Shown: in pieces, positions 40,316 to 51,863 of the stretch | Layout: each line of letters begins with the position of its first letter | How positions within the stretch are numbered: position 1 is the stretch's first letter | Source: Closterium sp. Naga37s-1 | Taxonomy: Eukaryota; Streptophyta; Zygnematophyceae; Desmidiales; Closteriaceae | DNA length: 64,000 nucleotides | Assembly: GCA_947471745.1 (NCBI GenBank) | Contig: CANJKZ010000960.1 | Location: forward strand, 248,001-312,000 | Direction: 5' to 3' | Program-made: the position numbers and the translations under genes | Notes under the pieces: generated by a model | The model's database searches: none | Told to the model about the DNA's origin: nothing | What the model saw: the letters and a program-made list of their open reading frames with translations, nothing else

Positions 40316-40423
40316 TGTCAGATATTATATTCTTAGTGATGTGTGTCATATGGGGTACAATAGTTAGGGTTAGGTTTAAGTACCCCAACCAACCTTAGTG
40401 AAATCACCATTCCATTCTTGACA
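40316..40423 (+). repeat. Family D 5' LTR
   Basis: 108 bp, TGTCAGATAT...TTCTTGACA. It contains GGGGTAC...GTACCCC arms in the same relative place as the hairpin of families A and B. No second copy in the window, so the boundaries rest on the TG...CA ends and the adjacent PBS. Confidence 0.8.
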
Positions 40424-41054
40424 TGGTATCACCTAGGTTAGGATCCTGTGGGATCCCGTTCCTCTCGTTCACGTCCGTAGCGCCCGAGCCTGTTCCGTAC
40501 CCTAGTGCCCATTACGCCCGTACTATCCCCTAGCGCCTATCGCGCTCGTCTCTCTCGTGCCCTAGCGCTCGCTGCGCTTGCCGACGCGTCGCCCCTGCTA
40601 TCCCGTCCTGTCGCGTTGCCCCTGCAGTCACATCGCCCCTGCTGTCCCGTCACGTCGCCCCTGCTGTCCCGTCACGTCGCCCCTGCTGTCCCGTCGTCTC
40701 GCGCTGTCCCGTCGCGTCGCGACCGTCCCGTCCCATCGCATGCGCCGTGCCTGTTCGTCACACCGCGCCGTGCCGTCCGTCGCGTCCCGTCCCGCTGCGT
40801 CGCGCTGTCCGTCCGCGTCGCGCTGCTTGTCCCGTCCCGCCGTGTCACGCCTGCCTGTCTTGTCTGGTCGCGTCGCGCTGCCCATCCCGTCACGTCGCGC
40901 TACCCCTCCCCGTAGCGTTGCACCCTTCTAGTCCCGCCGTGTCGCACCCTACCATGCGTCCCGTAGCGCCCTAGGCCTCCAACTCTGCCAGTCACGCCCT
41001 ACTAAGCCGCTCTAAGCGTTTAGGGTTTCGGCAGCACACTTCTTTGCTTTTGCT
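40424..41054 (+). repeat. Family D PBS and leader repeats
   Basis: TGGTATCACCTAGG at 40424-40437 is a PBS-like sequence matching the first eight bases of the usual core. A leader with 22-bp-type CCCCTGCTGTCCCGTCACGT units and related GTCGCG-rich words covers about 40600-40960. The gag ATG is at 41055. No gene. Confidence 0.72.
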
Positions 41055-43416
41055 ATGGCGACCCCTAGGGTCCTGCGCTTTGACATTGAGGGTAGGCCGC
41101 TCGAGTTCTCCGTCCGGCTCCTGCGTGTGCACCGCCTTTTAGAGAGTCAGGTTCCGGCAGATGAGTCTCTGTGGGCGCACGCTTCCGGCGACCTTCCTAA
41201 GCCCGACGACCCTGCGCCCTTAGGCGCTGACTCAAGCAGTGCAGACAGAGACCGTTATGCCCGCCAGCGTGCTGACCTGACAGCATTGAAGTCGCGTGAC
41301 GCTGCGGCCTGCATCGCCCTCAGCAGCCTCCTCCCTGAGTCTGAGGAGGCCCACTTCACTCGGGTTAGCACGGCTACTGAGTTCCTGACTGCGATCAAGG
41401 CCCGCTACGCTAATCCCACCATGGTCTCTCTCGGTCGCCTGTTCCTCCCGTTCCTGTTTCCTGACCTCGACTTGTTTGAGCATTCTGCTGACTTGATCGC
41501 TCACCTGCACTAGCTCGATTCTAGCTACCGCGCTGCCTGCACTGACACACAGCTTGCACTGCTCCCTCCCCCCATGGTGATTACTATCTATTTCATCGCC
41601 ACTAGCCTCCCTGACCACCTTGCCTCGGTTCGTGACGCGCTTCTTTTGAAGCACCCTAGCGAGCTCACTATTGAGGTCCTTGACTCTGCCCCCAAGGACG
41701 TTGAGAGCAACCTCCGATCGGTAGCCTCCGCCTCTCGTGCTGTGGCCCCTCCACTGTTTCACGGGTGCACTGTCCCTCAGCTGCCCACCTTTACTGCCTC
41801 CCTCGCCACTGCCGCTGCTGACGTGACCGCAGCTGCTGTTAGGGGTAGGAGTGGCAGGAGGGGCGGTCAGGGTGCGGGTGGAGGCGGCGGAGGCGGTAGA
41901 GGTGGCATGGCGAGCGGTGGTGACGGGACTACAGAGGTTGGAGGAGCCACTCGTGCAGCAGCTAGTGACTCCCCTGCTGCAACTGGTGGAGGTGACGCTC
42001 GGGTTCATCAGGCACCTGCTGGTCCACCAGCTGTAGGTGCTGGAGTGGCGGCTTGGTACATGACTCAGCGGCAGCAGCAGCAGCAGCAGCCACTCTCGCA
42101 GTGGCCACAGCAGCAGCAGCGGCAGTAGCAGACTCCGGGGCAAGGGTCAGGACTGCGTTAGCCGTCGCGTGGTGCCGTCCACCCTCCCTGCACCTATCTC
42201 GTTCAAACAGGTGCTCGCCGAGGCCTCCCCTGTGGCCGTACCCACCCACCGGGTCAGTGATTTTCTCAGCTCAATGACACACTTCGTGCGGCCTACGGCG
42301 TTGGCCTACAGCCCTGCCCTTGACTGGCTTCCCCTTGTTCAGACATACGGCCCCGCTCTGCGGGGCATGTCGGCTTCTCAGTTGCTTTATCTCTTAGGAA
42401 CTCCACGTGCTATGTATGTTGTTGTTGACTCTAGTGCTTCTGACTCTGTTTACTCGAGTGTTGTTAGCTTAGGTCCTAGTGTTGCTGAGGTGCCTGTTTC
42501 TGGCATAGGTACTTGTGTAGACACTAGTCTAGGAGCAACTCCAGAGGACACTTTGCTGTCTTTCACTCTGGACACTGAAGCTTCGCACTGTTTCTTCCAC
42601 GACCACACGACGCTTACTTCGCTTCCTGCACCGGTCTCTGTAGCACTGGCTGATCCCACTTCGGGACCAGTCACTGCTCGCTACACTACTACGCTCCCGT
42701 GCCCAGCAGCTCCCTCGGGTTTCCTGACGGGCTTCCACGTCCCCTCGTTCTCCAAAACCTTGGTGGTAGGTTGCTCGTGAGAAGTCACGTGGGTGTGTGG
42801 ATTGAGCATTCTGTCGAGACTGCGGTTTGTGTCGACGAGGACATGTACGCGCCTCTAGCCACCTTTACCGCTAAGCCAGGCTCTGGTCTCAACACACTTC
42901 ACACTGGCCCCCGAGGGCTGTAGCAGCAGCAGCAGCAGCAGCACCAGTAGCCGCAGCCGCAGCAGCAGCAGCTACTGCCCCCGACCACTGTCACTGCCCC
43001 CTATCAGGTTCCTCCGTCTCACCAGGTGGCCGTATCTCACCAGGTAGTTGTGTCTAGTTAGGTTCCTGTATCTGGTCAAGTTGCTGCATCTTGCTCCTGA
43101 CGGTCGCTTGCTCACCCAACCGTTCTGTGGCACCACCGCTTAGTCAGCGTCATGTCTTAGGCCTCCCGCGAGTCTTGCCGTCGCTGCCGCTTTCACTTAC
43201 AACACCTTGCGGTCCCTACATCGAGGGTCGGCTGCGCGCCACCCCTCACTCCTCCTCCCTTCGTTCGGCCACCAAGCCCTTCGAGACTCTCCGCTTGGAC
43301 ATCTAGGGCCCCGCCGCTCACCCTGGCCCTGAGCGAGAGAGTTTCTTTATGGTGGTCATCGACGACTACTCCTGCTACACCACAGTGTTCCCCTTGGCGA
43401 AGAAGTCACAGGTGAC
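41055..43416 (+). pseudogene. Family D gag, PR, IN start; multiple stops
   Basis: Gag starts MATPRVLRFDIEGRPLEF, parallel to the A and B gags, and hits TAG at 41511-41513. The frame continues (from 41574: MVITIYFIATSLPDHLASVRD) with a shorter Gly-rich tract and a Gln-rich tract, to TAG at 42126-42128. The knuckle is recognisable in another frame at 42189-42260 as C-X13-C-X3-H-X4 with TGA in place of the last Cys. PR lies in the 42169-42780 frame, with active site D-T-E (42571-42579) instead of D-S/T-G. The pre-integrase (LWHHRL) and IN start (RLDI then TAG for the usual Trp) are followed by DDYSCYTTVFPLAKKSQ, where the element is cut. Confidence 0.85.
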
Positions 43417-43507
43417 TATGAGAATAACAAACGAGAATGAATGAACTAGCAAACAGTTGGGTACAATTATCAACCCTAATTGGGTTGTACCCCTTATGGG
43501 CTACCCA
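43417..43507 (-). repeat. Partial family A 3' LTR (A4)
   Basis: About 91 bp matching the last two-thirds of the A LTR in reverse, including GGGTACAA and a mutated second arm. The outer end reads TTCTCATA rather than TTCTGACA. Confidence 0.82.
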
Positions 43508-44224
43508 AGTCAGTCAGTAAGTAGGTGAGCCAGCGTAGCTCCTGAGAAGCCATGGCTCCGGTGTAGATCTCAGCCTCACAACAGGAGCTGAGAACCGAAG
43601 ATGAGCGGGTAGACCGCCAAGAAACAGAGCCGGAACCAAGGCTGAAGGTGTAACCTTGTGACGACCGCTGCGTAGCTGAGTCGTCAACCCAGGAGGCGTC
43701 TGCGTGACCAGTGAGGACAACTGGACCTCGTCCTCCAAGCACAAGCCCCATGCCCGACGTACTGCACAGGTAACGCACTACCCTCTTCGCAGCATCCCAG
43801 TGCACCTTTCGGTGCCTACCGGGAGCCACGTAGCGAGCCAGAAGGCTGAGAGGGTACGCGAGGTCAGGTCATGTGCAAGTCATCAGGTACATGAGGAAAC
43901 CCACAAGCTCTGGGTACGGACCACTCGGTTCTACGGACTCGTCCAAAGGTGGAGCTGAGAGCAAGTGGCTGGTAGACAGAGGAGTGAGCTATGGCGAGGA
44001 GTACTGGAAGCCGAAGCGCTGAAGGACATGGTGCACCATGTGTGACTGAGTCAGTATGATGGTGCGCCGTGCTCTATCCCAGGTGATCTGCAGGCCAAGA
44101 TAGCTGCGCAGTTCACCCAGGTCAGTGCAGGTGTGTCTCTTCTGCAGCTCGGACTTCACAAGGGTCAGTGCTTCAGTGTCAGCAGTGGCAAAGACGAGGT
44201 CGTCGACGTACACTAGGACGTAGA
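43508..44224 (-). pseudogene. A4 RT-RNase H fragment
   Basis: Minus-strand frames give IYVLVYVDDLVFATADTEAL (YVDD retained, about 44213-44202), the LQKRHTCTDLGELRSYLGLQIT block, then a stop after FGFQYSSP (about 43989). Next come the RNase H frame 43829-43494 with GHADASW, SSCCEAEIY (catalytic Glu retained) and LTYLLTDLG. The last few codons run into LTR sequence. It matches A3 better than B (RSYLGLQIT, SATQRSSQ). Confidence 0.87.
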
Positions 44225-47200
44225 TGAAACACATTGCTGGTACATGAGATTTTTCCGGAGCTCAAACGCATTGCTGGTACATGAGATTTTTCGGGAGCTG
44301 AAACGCATTGCTGGTACATGAGATTTTTCGGGAGCTGAAACACATTGCTGGTACATTAGATTTTTCGGGAGCTGAAACGCATTGCTGGTACATGAGATTT
44401 TTCGTGAGCTGAAACGCATTGCTGGTACATGAGATTTTTCAGGAGCTGAAACACATTGCTGGTACATGAGATTTTTCGGGATCTGAAACACATTGCTGGT
44501 ACATGAGATTTTTCCGGAGCTCAAACGCATTGCTGGTACATGAGATTTTTCGGGAGCTGAAACGCATTGCTGGTACATGAGATTTTTCGGGAGCTGAAAC
44601 ACATTGCTGGTACATTAGATTTTTCGGGAGCTGAAACGCATTGCTGGTACATGAGATTTTTCGGGAGCTGAAACACATTGCTGGTACATTAGATTATTCG
44701 GGAGCTAAAACACATTGCTGGTACATGAGATTTTTCGGGAGCTGAAACACATTGCTGGTACATGAGATTTTTCGGGAGGTGAAACACATTGCTGGTACAT
44801 GAGATTTTTCGGGAGCTGAAACACATTGCTGGTACATGAGATTTTTCGGGAGCTGAAACACATTGCTGGTACATGAGATTTTTTGGGAGCTGAAACACAT
44901 TGCTGGTACATGAGATTTTTCGGGGGTTGAAACGCATTGCTGGTACATGAGATTTTTCGGGAACTGAAACACATTGCTGGTACATGAGATTTTTCGGGAG
45001 CTGAAACACATTGCTGATACATGAGATTTTTCGGGAGCTGAAACACATTGCTGGTACATGAGATTTTTCGGGAGCTGAAACACATTGCTGGTACATTAGA
45101 TTTTTCGGGAGCTAAAACACATTGCTGGTACATGAGATTTTTCGGGAACTGAAACGCATTGCTGGTACATGATATTTTTCGGCAGCTGAGACACATTGCT
45201 GGTACATGAGATTTTTCGGGAGCTGAAACGCATTGCTGGTATATGAGATTTTTCGGGAGCTGAAACGCATTGCTGGTACATGAGATTTTTCGGGAGCTGA
45301 AACACATTGCAGGTACATGAGATTTTTCGAGAGGTGAAACACATTGCTGGTACATGAGATTTTTCGGGAGCTGAAACACATTGCTGGTACATGAGATTTT
45401 TCGGGAGCTGAAACACATTGCTGGTACATGAGATTTTTCGGGAGCTAAAACACATTGCTGGTACATGAGATTTTTCGGGAGCTGAAACACATTGCTGGTA
45501 CATGAGATTTTTCGGGAGCTGAAACACATTGCTGGTACATGAGATTTTTCGGGAACTGAAACGCATTGCTGGTACATGAGATTTTTCGGGAGCTGAAACA
45601 CATTGCTGGTACATGAGATTTTTCAGGAGCTGAAACACATTGCTGGTACATGAGATTTTTTGGGAGCTGAAACACATTGCTGGTACATGAGATTTTTCGG
45701 GGGTTGAAACGCATTGCTGGTACATGAGATTTTTCGGGAACTGAAACACATTGCTGGTACATGAGATTTTTCGGGAGCTGAAACACATTGCTGATACATG
45801 AGATTTTTCGGGAGCTGAAACACATTGCTGGTACATGAGATTTTTCGGGAGCTGAAACACATTGCTGGTACATTAGATTTTTCGGGAGCTAAAACACATT
45901 GCTGGTACATGAGATTTTTCGGGAACTGAAACGCATTGCTGGTACATGATATTTTTCGGGAGCTGAAACACATTGCTGGTACATGAGATTTTTCGGGAGC
46001 TGAAACGCATTGCTGGTACATGAGATTTTTCGGGAGCTGAAACGCATTGCTGGTACATGAGATTTTTCGGGAGCTGAAACACATTGCAGGTACATGAGAT
46101 TTTTCGAGAGGTGAAACACATTGCTGGTACATGAGTTTTTTCGGGAGCTGAAACACATTGCTGGTACATGAGATTTTTCGGGAGCTGAAACACATTGCTG
46201 GTACATGAGATTTTTCGGGGGCTAAAACACATTGCTGGTACATGAGATTTTTCGGGAGCTGAAACACATTGCTGGTACATGAGATTTTTCGGGAGCTGAA
46301 ACACATTGCTGGTACATGAGATTTTTCGGGAACTGAAACGCATTGCTGGTACATGAGATTTTTCGGGAGCTGAAACACATTGCTGGTACATGAGATTTTT
46401 CAGGAGCTGAAACACATTGCTGGTACATGAGATTTTTCGGGAGCTAAAACACATTGCTGGTACATGAGATTTTTCGGGAGCTGAAACACATTGCTGGTAC
46501 ATGAGATTTTTCGGGAGCTGAAACACATTGCTGGTACATGAGATTTTTCGGGAGGTGAAACACATTGCTGGTACATGAGATTTTTCGGGAGGTGAAACAC
46601 ATTGCTGGTACATGAGATTTTTCGGGAGGTGAAACACATTGCTGGTACATGAGATTTTTTGGGAGCTGAAACACATTGCTGGTACATGAGATTTTTCGGG
46701 AGCTGAAACACTTTTCTGGTACATGAGATTTTTCGGGAGCTGAAACACATTGCTGGTACATGAGATTTTTCGGGAGCTAAAACACATTGCTGGTACATGA
46801 GATTTTTCGGGAGCTGAAACACATTGCTGGTACATGAGATTTTTCGGGAGCTGAAACACATTGCTGGTACATGAGATTTTTTGGGAGCTGAAACACATTG
46901 CTGGTACATGAGATTTTTCGGGGGTTGAAACGCATTGCTGGTACATGAGATTTTTCGGGAACTGAAACACATTGCTGGTACATGAGATTTTTCGGGAGCT
47001 GAAACACATTGCTGATACATGAGATTTTTCGGGAGCTGAAACACATTGCTGGTACATGAGATTTTTCGGGAGCTGAAACACATTGCTGGTACATTAGATT
47101 TTTCGGGAGCTAAAACACATTGCTGGTACATGAGATTTTTCGGGAGCTGAAACGCATTGCTGGTACATGATATTTTTCGGCAGCTGAAACACATTGCTGG

Positions 47201-50200
47201 TACATGAGATTTTTCGGGAGCTGAAACGCATTGCTGGTACATGAGATTTTTCGGGAGCTGAAACGCATTGCTGGTACATGAGATTTTTCGGGAGCTGAAA
47301 CACATTGCAGGTACATGAGATTTTTCGAGAGGTGAAACACATTGCTGGTACATGAGATTTTTCGGGAGCTGAAACACATTGCTGGTACATGAGATTTTTC
47401 GGGAGCTGAAACACATTGCTGGTACATGAGATTTTTCGGGAGCTAAAACACATTGCTGGTACATGAGATTTTTCGGGAGCTGAAACAAATTGCTGGTACA
47501 TGAGATTTTTCAGGAGCTGAAACACATTGCTGGTACATGAGATTTTTCAGGAACTGAAACGCATTGCTGGTACATGAGATTTTTCGGGAGCTGAAACACA
47601 TTGCTGGTACATGAGATTTTTCAGGAGCTGAAACACATTGCTGGTACATGAGATTTTTTGGGAGCTGAAACACATTGCTGGTACATGAGATTTTTCGGGG
47701 GTTGAAACGCATTGCTGGTACATGAGATTTTTCGGGAACTGAAACACATTGCTGGTACATGAGATTTTTCGGGAGCTGAAACACATTGCTGATACATGAG
47801 ATTTTTCGGGAGCTGAAACACATTGCTGGTACATGAGATTTTTCGGGAGCTGAAACACATTGCTGGTACATTAGATTTTTCGGGAGCTAAAACACATTGC
47901 TGGTACATGATATTTTTCGGGAACTGAAACGCATTGCTGGTACATGAGATTTTTCGGGAGCTGAAACACATTGCTGGTACATGAGATTTTTCGGGAGCTG
48001 AAACGCATTGCTGGTACATGAGATTTTTCGGGAGCTGAAACGCATTGCTGGTACATGAGATTTTTCGGGAGCTGAAACACATTGCAGGTACATGAGATTT
48101 TTCGAGAGGTGAAACACATTGCTGGTACATGAGATTTTTCGGGAGCTGAAACACATTGCTGGTACATGATATTTTTCGGGAGCTGAAACACATTGCTGGT
48201 ACATGAGATTTTTCGGGGGCTAAAACACATTGCTGGTACATGAGATTTTTCGGGAGCTGAAACACATTGCTAGTACATGAGATTTTTCGGGAGCTGAAAC
48301 ACATTGCTGGTACATGAGATTTTTCGGGAACTGAAACGCATTGCTGGTACATGAGATTTTTCGGGAGCTGAAACACATTGCTGGTACATGAGATTTTTCA
48401 GGAGCTGAAACACATTGCTGGTACATGAGATTTTTCGGGAGCTAAAACACATTGCTGGTACATGAGATTTTTCGGGAGCTGAAACACATTGCTGGTACAT
48501 GAGATTTTTCGGGAGCTGAAACACATTGCTGGTACATGAGATTTTTCGGGAGGTGAAACACATTGCTGGTACATGAGATTTTTCGGAAGGTGAAACACAT
48601 TGCTGGTACATGAGATTTTTCGGGAGGTGAAACACATTGCTGGTACATGAGATTTTTCGGGAGCTGAAACACATTGCTGGTACATGAGATTTTTCGGGAG
48701 GTGAAACACATTGCTGGTACATGAGATTTTTCGGGAGCTGAAACACATTGCTGGTACATGAGATTTTTCGAGAGGTGAAACACATTGCTGGTACATTAGA
48801 TTTTTCGGGAGCTGAAACATGAGTTTTTCGGGAGCTGAAACGCATTGCTGGTACATGAGATTTTTCGGGAGCTAAAACACATTGCTGGTACATGAGATTT
48901 TTCGGGAGCTGAAACACATTGCTGGTACATGAGATTTTTCGGGAGCTGAAACGCATTGCTGGTACATGAGATTTTTCGGGAGCTGAAACACATTGCTGGT
49001 ACATGAGATTTTTCGGGAGCTGAAACGCTTTGCTGGTACATGAGATTTTTCGAGAACTGAAACACATTGCTGATACATGAGATTTTTCGGGAGCTGAAAC
49101 ACATTGCTGGTACATGAGATTTTTCGGGAGCTGAAACACATTGCTGGTACATTAGATTTTTCGGGAGCTAAAACACATTACTGGTACATGACATTTTTCG
49201 GGAGCTGAAACACATTACTGGTACATGACATTTTTCGGGAGCTGAAACACATTGCTGGTACATGACATTTTTCGGGAGCTGAAACACATTGCTGGTACAT
49301 GACATTTTTCGGGAGCTGAAACGCATTGCTGATACATGAGATTTTTCGGGAGCTGAAACACATTGCTGGTACATGAGATTTTTCGGGAGCTGAAACACAT
49401 TGCTGGTACATTAGATTTTTCGGGAGCTAAAGCATATTGCTGGTACATGAGATTTTTTTGGGAGCTGAAACACATTGCTGGTACATTAGATTTTTCGGGA
49501 GCTAAAACACATTGCTGGTACATGAGATTTTTCGGGAGCTGAAACACATTGCTGGTACATGAGATTTTTCGGGAGCTGAAACACATTGCTGGTACATGAG
49601 ATTTTTCGGGAGCTGAAACACATTGCTGGTACATGAGATTTTTCGGGAGCTGAAACACATTGCTGGTACATGAGATTTTTCGGGAGCTGAAACACATTGC
49701 TGGTACATGAGATTTTTCGGGAGCTGAAACACATTGCTGGTACATGAGATTTTTCGGGAGCTGAAACACATTGCTGGTACATGAGATTTTTCGGGAGCTG
49801 AAACACATTGCTGGTACATGAGATTTTTCGGGAGCTGAAACACATTGCTGGTACATGAGATTTTTCGGGAGCTGAAACACATTGCTGGTACATGAGATTT
49901 TTCGGGAGGTGAAACACATTGCTGGTACATGAGATTTTCGGGAGCTGAAACACATTGCTGGTACATGAGATTTTCGGGAGCTGAAACACATTGCTGGTAC
50001 ATGAGATTTTTCGGGAGCTGAAACACATTGCTGGTACATTAGATTTTTCGGGAGCTGAAACACATTGCTGGTACATGAGATTTTTCGGGAGCTGAAACAC
50101 ATTGCTGGTACATGAGATTTTTCGGGAGGTGAAACACATTGCTGGTACATGAGATTTTTCGGGAGGTGAAACACATTGCTGGTACATGAGATTTTTCGGG

Positions 50201-51863
50201 AGGTGAAACACATTGCTGGTACATGAGATTTTTCGGGAGCTGAAACACATTGCTGGTACATGAGATTTTTCGGGAGCTGAAACACTTTTCTGGTACATGA
50301 GATTTTTCGGGAGCTGAAACACATTGCTGGTACATGAGATTTTTCGGGAGCTAAAACACATTGCTGGTACATGAGATTTTTCGGGAGCTGAAACACATTG
50401 CTGGTACATGAGATTTTTCGGGAGCTGAAACACATTGCTGGTACATGAGATTTTTTGGGAGCTGAAACACATTGCTGGTACATGAGATTTTTCGGGGGTT
50501 GAAACGCATTGCTGGTACATGAGATTTTTCGGGAGCTGAAACACATTGCTGGTACATTAGATTTTTCGGGAGCTAAAACACATTGCTGGTACATGAGATT
50601 TTTCGGGAGCTGAAACGCATTGCTGGTACATGATATTTTTCGGCAGCTGAAACACATTGCTGGTACATGAGATTTTTCGGGAGCTGAAACGCATTGCTGG
50701 TACATGAGATTTTTCGGGAGCTGAAACGCATTGCTGGTACATGAGATTTTTCGGGAGCTGAAACACATTGCAGGTACATGAGATTTTTCGAGAGGTGAAA
50801 CACATTGCTGGTACATGAGATTTTTCGGGAGCTGAAACACATTGCTGGTACATGAGATTTTTCGGGAGCTGAAACACATTGCTGGTACATGAGATTTTTC
50901 GGGAGCTAAAACACATTGCTGGTACATGAGATTTTTCGGGAGCTGAAACAAATTGCTGGTACATGAGATTTTTCAGGAGCTGAAACACATTGCTGGTACA
51001 TGAGATTTTTCAGGAACTGAAACGCATTGCTGGTACATGAGATTTTTCGGGAGCTGAAACACATTGCTGGTACATGAGATTTTTCAGGAGCTGAAACACA
51101 TTGCTGGTACATGAGATTTTTTGGGAGCTGAAACACATTGCTGGTACATGAGATTTTTCGGGGGTTGAAACGCATTGCTGGTACATGAGATTTTTCGGGA
51201 ACTGAAACACATTGCTGGTACATGAGATTTTTCGGGAGCTGAAACACATTGCTGATACATGAGATTTTTCGGGAGCTGAAACACATTGCTGGTACATGAG
51301 ATTTTTCGGGAGCTGAAACACATTGCTGGTACATTAGATTTTTCGGGAGCTAAAACACATTGCTGGTACATGAGATTTTTCGGGAACTGAAACGCATTGC
51401 TGGTACATGATATTTTTCCGGAGCTGAAACACATTGCTGGTACATGAGATTTTTCGGGAGCTGAAACGCATTGCTGGTACATGAGATTTTTTGGGAGCTG
51501 AAACGCATTGCTGGTACATGAGATTTTTCGGGAGCTGAAACACATTGCAGGTACATGAGATTTTTCGAGAGGTGAAACACATTGCTGGTACATGAGATTT
51601 TTCGGGAGCTGAAACACATTGCTGGTACATGAGATTTTTCGGGAGCTGAAACACATTGCTGGTACATGAGATTTTTCGGGGGCTAAAACACATTGCTGGT
51701 ACATGAGATTTTTCGGGAGCTGAAACACATTGCTAGTACATGAGATTTTTCGGGAGCTGAAACACATTGCTGGTACATGAGATTTTTCGGGAACTGAAAC
51801 GCATTGCTGGTACATGAGATTTTTCGGGAGCTGAAACACATTGCTGGTACATGAGATTTTTCA
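44225..51863. repeat. 37-bp satellite, diverged part with higher-order repeats
   Basis: About 206 head-to-tail units of 37 bp, each with GCTGGTACATGAGATTTTTC and GGGAGCTGAAACACATT. Variants include ACGCATT, TACATTAG, GAACTG, GAGGTG and GGGGTTG. Specific variants recur at fixed spacings. The rare GCAGGTAC variant is at 45311, 46088, 47309, 48086, 50772 and 51549 (spacing 777, 1221, 777, 2686, 777 bp). Scattered unit-breaking indels occur (near 48820, 49450, 49935, 49972). It begins against copia RT at 44224/44225. Confidence 0.97.

Larger units (their letters stand above)
40316..43416 (+). mobile_element. Family D copia element, decayed, 3'-truncated
   Basis: 5' LTR 40316-40423, PBS, leader repeats, gag, PR, pre-integrase and the first part of IN. 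It ends at 43416 where a minus-strand A-type LTR begins. It entered the C-element 3' LTR near its terminus. The TSD cannot be tested because the 3' end is missing from the window. It is related to A/B in gag layout but clearly a separate family. Confidence 0.85.
43417..44224 (-). mobile_element. Family A-type element A4, 3' end, internally deleted
   Basis: Read 44224 to 43417: RT from just before YVDD, RNase H through LTYLLTDLG, then a direct join to an incomplete 3' LTR (43507-43417). The RNase H C-terminus, the 3' UTR and the start of the LTR are deleted. It interrupts element D at 43416. Its 5' part is replaced by, or lies beyond, the 37-bp satellite that begins at about 44225. Confidence 0.85.

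Noticed and set aside
40505-40974. Overlapping Arg/Pro/Ser-rich frames on both strands
   Set aside because: GC-rich leader repeats of element D; no domain, and open in several frames at once.
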